DNA from: Patescibacteria group bacterium
GTDB lineage: Bacteria > Patescibacteriota > Minisyncoccia > Phycocordibacterales > UBA5272
DNA length: 8,919 nucleotides
NCBI GenBank assembly: GCA_030837425.1
Contig: JAUPLJ010000021.1
Span: 1-8,919, forward strand
Direction: 5' to 3'
The notes under the pieces are model-generated. The model was not told the DNA's origin and ran no database searches. It worked only from the letters and a program-made list of their open reading frames with translations. The stretch's first letter is position 1. Every line of letters starts with the position of its first letter. Of the stretch, positions 6,039-8,919 are shown piece after piece. The position numbers were made by a program, and so were the translations under genes.

Positions 6039-6365
6039 TTACTGAAAATAGTGTTCCTTCATAACTTCCTCGATCTCACTTTTAATTTTCATACTTAATC
6101 TGTCATTTGTAAAGTCTCCAGCATTATAAGCTGAAATCAATTGTTCTAAAGTAGAGATTTTAAAAGCTTTTAAAACATTGTTAAGTCTCACTGAAATATC
6201 TAAATCTTCTACTGCTATAAAATGCTTACTAAAACAAGTGATTTTAATCGATAATACTCCTGGATTTTTACCTGCCTCTATTAATCTCTTATCGACTATT
6301 TTTTTGATTATTTCTTGTTCCTCTTTACTAAAAGATGCGAATTGGAAAATAATGGTTTGTCTCAT
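6039..6365 (-). CDS. Stand-alone RNA polymerase alpha C-terminal-domain-like protein
   Basis: A 108-aa protein whose second half resembles the C-terminal DNA-binding domain of RpoA. Residues 52-104 (VEDLDISVRLNNVLKAF and onward) align with E. coli alpha-CTD around TVRSANCLKAENI. R60, N63, K66 and K93 fall on R265, N268, K271 and K298, of which R265, N268 and K298 are known UP-element contacts. G296 and S299 are replaced (S91, I94). The first 50 residues (MRQTIIFQFA to about FSKHF) are not the alpha assembly domain and match nothing I know; they may mediate binding to another partner. It is probably a small DNA-binding or transcription-associated protein; equally, the helix-hairpin-helix fold could bind DNA for another purpose. 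It has a near-consensus promoter, a leader of about 38 nt without Shine-Dalgarno, and its own terminator, so it is likely well transcribed. It is divergent from def-fmt. Confidence 0.72.
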   Translation of the reverse strand: MRQTIIFQFASFSKEEQEIIKKIVDKRLIEAGKNPGVLSIKITCFSKHFIAVEDLDISVRLNNVLKAFKISTLEQLISAYNAGDFTNDRLSMKIKSEIEEVMKEHYFQ

Positions 6366-6409
6366 TTTTTATTAAGTTTTTATTGATTTGAAAAATTTCA
6401 ACCAAATAT

Positions 6410-6438
6410 ATCATAACAAATACTACATACTGTGTCAA
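6410..6438 (-). promoter_or_regulatory. Near-consensus sigma-70-type promoter of the alpha-CTD-like gene
   Basis: On the minus strand TTGACA (6438-6433) is followed after exactly 17 bp by TATGAT (6415-6410), and TG one base before the -10 makes it extended as well. The predicted start is near 6403. It is the only full consensus -35 I found in the window. Confidence 0.85.
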
Positions 6439-6446
6439 GTGTATGT
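6425..6446. promoter_or_regulatory. Inverted repeat over the -35 region, possible operator
   Basis: ACATAC (6425-6430) and GTATGT (6441-6446) form a 6-bp inverted repeat separated by 10 bp. The repeat is centred on the TTGACA of the minus-strand promoter and lies 14 bp upstream of the def extended -10. A dimeric regulator here could affect both divergent units. The arms are short and AT-rich, so chance is possible. Confidence 0.3.
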
Positions 6447-6459
6447 ATTTTTATGATTA

Positions 6460-6468
6460 TGCTAGAAT
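6460..6468 (+). promoter_or_regulatory. Extended -10 promoter of def-fmt
   Basis: TGCTAGAAT (TG at 6460-6461, TAGAAT at 6463-6468), preceded by TTA so that the full string is TTATGCTAGAAT, nearly identical to the -10 regions of frr and holB. The predicted start is near 6475, giving a leader of about 19 nt with no Shine-Dalgarno. No clear -35 is seen. Confidence 0.6.
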
Positions 6469-6493
6469 TTTCGTATAAATAAGTTTTAATTAT

Positions 6494-7036
6494 ATGGTTA
6501 AAATAGTCCAAATAAATTGGAAAAAGGAAGAGAAAACTCAAGCTATTGATGAGAATAGCGTGCTTCGACATAATGCAAAAGATGTCTTAAAGTCTGAATT
6601 TGGAAAGCCTGAATTAAAAAAGATTTTAGATGATATGAAAGCAGCTATGGAAAAAGAAAAAGATGGTGTCGCAATAGCCGCACCACAAATTGGAATTTCT
6701 AAAAAAATATTTGTAGTAAAAGAAATATCATATGATGTAAACAATAAAGAATCAAAATGGAGGCCTCTAATTTTTATCAATCCGAAAATAATAAAAGCTA
6801 GTAAAAAAATGCTAAAAGTAGAAGAAGGATGCCTTTCAGTAAGGCCACTTTATGGCACAACAATAAGGCATGCAAATGTGACGATCGAAGCCCAAGATTT
6901 TAATGGAGCTAAATTTACTTTTGGTGCGTCAAACCTTATCGCACAAATATTTCAACATGAATGCGATCATTTAGAAGGAGTGCTTTTTATAGATCACGCT
7001 GAAAATATAGAAGAAATGGATATTAATAAAATATAA
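6494..7036 (+). CDS. def: Peptide deformylase
   Basis: Metalloenzyme that removes the N-formyl group from nascent proteins at the ribosome. At 180 aa it is the usual size. All three signatures are present: GVAIAAPQ (58-65, family GxGxAAxQ with the second Gly replaced by Ala), EGCLS (111-115, whose Cys binds the metal) and QHECDHLEG (154-162, HExxH with catalytic Glu156). The N-terminus carries the family's VLR..AKDV stretch (23-31). The stop is 6 bp from the fmt start, the classic def-fmt pair that removes and adds the formyl group. An extended -10 promoter lies about 26 bp upstream. No Shine-Dalgarno is visible (TTTTAATTAT precedes the ATG), but no other ATG would retain the family N-terminus as well. 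Confidence 0.96.
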   Translation: MVKIVQINWKKEEKTQAIDENSVLRHNAKDVLKSEFGKPELKKILDDMKAAMEKEKDGVAIAAPQIGISKKIFVVKEISYDVNNKESKWRPLIFINPKIIKASKKMLKVEEGCLSVRPLYGTTIRHANVTIEAQDFNGAKFTFGASNLIAQIFQHECDHLEGVLFIDHAENIEEMDINKI

Positions 7037-7042
7037 TAAATT

Positions 7043-7930
7043 ATGGATAATAAAAATATTAAATTTGTTTTTTTTGGATCTGGACCACTTGCAGAGAGTG
7101 CTTTATATTCACTTTATCAAAACAATCTTATCCCCTCTCTTGTCGTCACAAGCCCTGATAAAAAAGCAGGAAGAAATTTAGAATTACATAAAAATGTAAT
7201 TTCTCTTTGGTGTGAAAGTAAAAACATAAACTTTTGGCAACCAGGAACTTTAAAAAATTTAGATATAAATTCTTCACCTCTTGGAAAAGAAAAATTTGAT
7301 GTTGGGATAATAGTGAGCTATCCAAAAATTTTAAAAAAGGATATTCTTGCTTTACCTGCATCTGGTTGCTTAAATATTCACCCCTCACTTCTACCAAAAT
7401 ATCGGGGGCCTTCACCTATTCAGACTGCGTTATTAAACGGAGATGAAAATATAGGAATCTCAATAATGAAGCTAGATGAAGAAGTTGATCATGGACCAAT
7501 ATTAATACAAACTGAAATGGAGATTTTAGATGAAGACACAAATGAGACAGTAGAAAGAAAAGCGGGAGCCTTTGGAGGAGATATGCTAGCACAAATTCTG
7601 TCTCATTATATAGATGGCAGCCTAAAGCTTGCAGATCAAGATCACAGCAAAGCAACCACAACTCGCAAATTTGAAAAAAAAGAAGGAGAAATAAAATTAG
7701 AAGATGATGCAGATGTGGTACAAAATAAATTTAAAGCACTTCTTCCTCATATCCCAATATTCTTTTTTATTAAACATAAAGATAAGGAGATCAGAGTGAA
7801 AATTAACGAAATAGAATTGAATAAAGATTTAGCGAAAAATAAATCGGCGAGTGAAATAATAAAAAAAGTCACCCCAGAAGGAAAATCTGAGATGAGCTTT
7901 TCTGATTTCGAAAAAGGATATCTTAAATAA
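7043..7930 (+). CDS. fmt: Methionyl-tRNA formyltransferase
   Basis: Formylates initiator Met-tRNA using 10-formyl-tetrahydrofolate. Its 295 aa is a little short of the usual 310-320. The N-terminal Rossmann-type domain opens with KFVFFGSGPLAESAL (7-21). The catalytic core is CLNIHPSLLPKYRGPSPIQ (109-127), giving N111 and H113, followed by KLDEEVDHGPIL (143-154), whose D149 is the likely catalytic Asp. The tRNA-binding C-terminal domain is recognisable from TTRKFEKKEGEIKL (206-219) but diverged: the usual IDW reads IKL, and the end is trimmed. It follows def by 6 bp without a Shine-Dalgarno and is probably co-transcribed from the def promoter. It ends 4 bp from the convergent cyclophilin gene with no convincing terminator between them. 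Confidence 0.95.
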   Translation: MDNKNIKFVFFGSGPLAESALYSLYQNNLIPSLVVTSPDKKAGRNLELHKNVISLWCESKNINFWQPGTLKNLDINSSPLGKEKFDVGIIVSYPKILKKDILALPASGCLNIHPSLLPKYRGPSPIQTALLNGDENIGISIMKLDEEVDHGPILIQTEMEILDEDTNETVERKAGAFGGDMLAQILSHYIDGSLKLADQDHSKATTTRKFEKKEGEIKLEDDADVVQNKFKALLPHIPIFFFIKHKDKEIRVKINEIELNKDLAKNKSASEIIKKVTPEGKSEMSFSDFEKGYLK

Positions 7931-7934
7931 TTTT

Positions 7935-8615
7935 TTATTTTAATTCTATAGAATTAATTATGACATCATTGACTGGTCTGTCGTGGCCACCAGTCTGTGC
8001 TGAGCCATCTGTCTTAACTTTTGAAATTTTGTCTGCAATATCTTGACCTACTTCAACTTTTCCAAAAACTGTATAACTTGGAGGAAGTGGTACGTCAGTA
8101 GTCATAATAAAGAATTGTGAGCCATTAGTATTTGGCCCAGAGTTTGCCATAGCTACAGTCCCTATTGGATATTTTTCTTGACCTGTAAGCTCATCAGCAA
8201 ATTTATATCCTGGCCCTCCTGTACCCCATGCATTTTTTTGTGAATCATCTTTTGAAAGTGGGTCGCCAGTCTGAATCATGAATCCTTGTATCACTCTGTG
8301 GAATTTAACTCCATTATAAAATCCACTTGATGCTAATTTTATAAAATTTGAGGTTGTGTTTGTCTTGTCACTTGCAAATGTGAAAGTGATATCCCCCATA
8401 TTTGTATGAAGTATTGCTTGTTTATAATTTTGAATTTGATTATTATCCATATTTGTATTTTTATTTATATTATCTATATTAATATCTTTTGCTGTACCAA
8501 TGATACCACCTGTATCTACTTTAGAATTTTGATTATCATTTCCTTTGTATAAAAACATCCCGATAAAAATTAATACTGCTAAAAAAATTATTATAATGAC
8601 TGATGTATTTTTCAT
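7935..8615 (-). CDS. Membrane-anchored cyclophilin-type peptidyl-prolyl isomerase
   Basis: Catalyses cis-trans isomerisation of Xaa-Pro bonds. The 226-aa protein has an N-terminal hydrophobic segment (5-23) after one Lys. There is no lipobox Cys, so it is an uncleaved anchor or signal peptide that puts the domain outside the cytoplasmic membrane. An Asn-rich, disordered-looking linker (about 28-63) leads to the cyclophilin domain (65-226). That domain shows FHRVIQGFMIQTGDP (105-119, active-site R108), GTVAMANSGPNTNGSQFFI (152-170) and YTVFGKVEVGQDI (181-193). The cyclosporin-binding Trp of human CypA is absent, as in many bacterial forms. The start is well supported by AGGAG (8623-8627) 7 nt ahead, located inside the end of hpf, whose stop is 2 nt away, so the pair is likely one coupled operon. 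It could assist folding of secreted or surface proteins. Confidence 0.93.
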   Translation of the reverse strand: MKNTSVIIIIFLAVLIFIGMFLYKGNDNQNSKVDTGGIIGTAKDINIDNINKNTNMDNNQIQNYKQAILHTNMGDITFTFASDKTNTTSNFIKLASSGFYNGVKFHRVIQGFMIQTGDPLSKDDSQKNAWGTGGPGYKFADELTGQEKYPIGTVAMANSGPNTNGSQFFIMTTDVPLPPSYTVFGKVEVGQDIADKISKVKTDGSAQTGGHDRPVNDVIINSIELK

Positions 8616-8617
8616 AA

Positions 8618-8919
8618 TTATTCTCCTTTTCTAAATAAATTTTTAAACTTCACAGCAAGCTTATGTGATACTGATAATTTTTTATCCTTAATTGAAGAAA
8701 TCCTATATTCTAATTTGTCTTTGATGTCATCAATTGCTGCATAAAGATCATCTTTCTTTGTCTCAAGAAAAATATTTGTACGTGCTCCAGAAATTTTTAC
8801 AGAAACTTTATAAAGTTCTCCGTGAGAGTGATGATTATTAGTTTTTGAAAGTTCAACTTCTGATAAAATGTTATTACTTCCAGAAAGATGGTTAAATTTT
8901 TCTAAAACTTCTCCGATTT
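8618..8919 (-). CDS. hpf: Ribosome hibernation promoting factor (HPF/RaiA family), C-terminal part
   Basis: The window edge removes the N-terminus; 99 codons plus the TAA stop are readable, beginning IGEVLEKFNHLSGSNN. The visible sequence has the beta-alpha-beta pattern of the S30AE/HPF domain: SEVELSKTNNHHSHGELYKVSVKISG, then NIFLETKKDDLYAAIDDIKDKLEYRI, matching the family's helix of the A...DDLYAAID..D.LE.Q type. These proteins bind the 30S decoding region and inactivate or dimerise ribosomes when growth slows. After the domain only a short basic tail follows (SIKDKKLSVSHKLAVKFKNLFRKGE), so this is the short type without the extra dimerisation domain of long HPF. The last codons contain the cyclophilin gene's Shine-Dalgarno, linking the two genes. 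Confidence 0.85.
   Translation of the reverse strand, partial: IGEVLEKFNHLSGSNNILSEVELSKTNNHHSHGELYKVSVKISGARTNIFLETKKDDLYAAIDDIKDKLEYRISSIKDKKLSVSHKLAVKFKNLFRKGE

Noticed and set aside
7940..7957. 18-bp perfect palindrome TTAATTCTATAGAATTAA as a terminator between fmt and the cyclophilin gene
   Set aside because: Only two of its nine base pairs are G-C, it lies within the coding end of the cyclophilin gene, and no T-run follows it on either strand. It could be chance in AT-rich sequence.
1..8919. CRISPR array, tRNA, rRNA, prophage or insertion sequence
   Set aside because: I saw no regularly spaced direct repeats, cloverleaf genes, transposase-like proteins or phage proteins on either strand.

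Overview
The window is AT-rich bacterial DNA (roughly 30% G+C by eye), densely packed with housekeeping genes and carrying no phage, transposase, CRISPR, rRNA or tRNA genes that I can see. Several proteins are shorter or more degenerate than their textbook relatives: a PriA without ATPase motifs, a minimal delta-prime clamp-loader subunit and a slightly short Fmt. The genes are lysine/isoleucine/asparagine-rich, and all ten genes whose 3' end is visible stop with TAA. This style suggests a small-genome bacterium of the Candidate Phyla Radiation (Patescibacteria, possibly Parcubacteria). That placement is an inference from style, not from a marker-gene tree.

Layout. Positions 1-2178 are all on the minus strand and read, in transcription order, holB-like clamp loader subunit, frr, then rseP (cut by the left edge). 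Between holB and frr lies a 72-bp element of two perfect hairpins inside a short closing stem, with an extended -10 promoter just upstream, so it probably forms the 5' leader of the frr-rseP mRNA. An orphan 197-aa gene on the plus strand (2242-2835) is followed by a terminator shared with the convergent mreB (minus, 2896-3909). mreB is divergent from a degenerate priA (plus, 4019-5980). A second bidirectional terminator separates priA from a small minus-strand gene encoding a free-standing RNA polymerase alpha-CTD-like protein (6039-6365). This gene has the best promoter of the window (TTGACA, 17 bp, TATGAT). It diverges from def-fmt (plus, 6494-7930), which meets head-on a membrane-anchored cyclophilin preceded by the end of an hpf/raiA-type ribosome hibernation factor gene (minus, 7935-8919).

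Functional theme. Most genes serve translation and protein maturation: formylation and deformylation of the initiator (fmt, def), ribosome recycling (frr), ribosome hibernation (hpf), prolyl isomerisation outside the membrane (cyclophilin) and intramembrane proteolysis (rseP). The rest serve replication (holB-like, priA-like) and cell shape (mreB).

The most notable points are the PriA homologue, which keeps all eight zinc-binding cysteines but has lost its Walker A, DEEH and motif VI signatures; the solo alpha-CTD protein, which keeps the DNA-contacting residues; the folded element in front of frr; and a recurring extended -10 sequence (TATGCTA..AT) before three genes, one of which (holB) looks leaderless.
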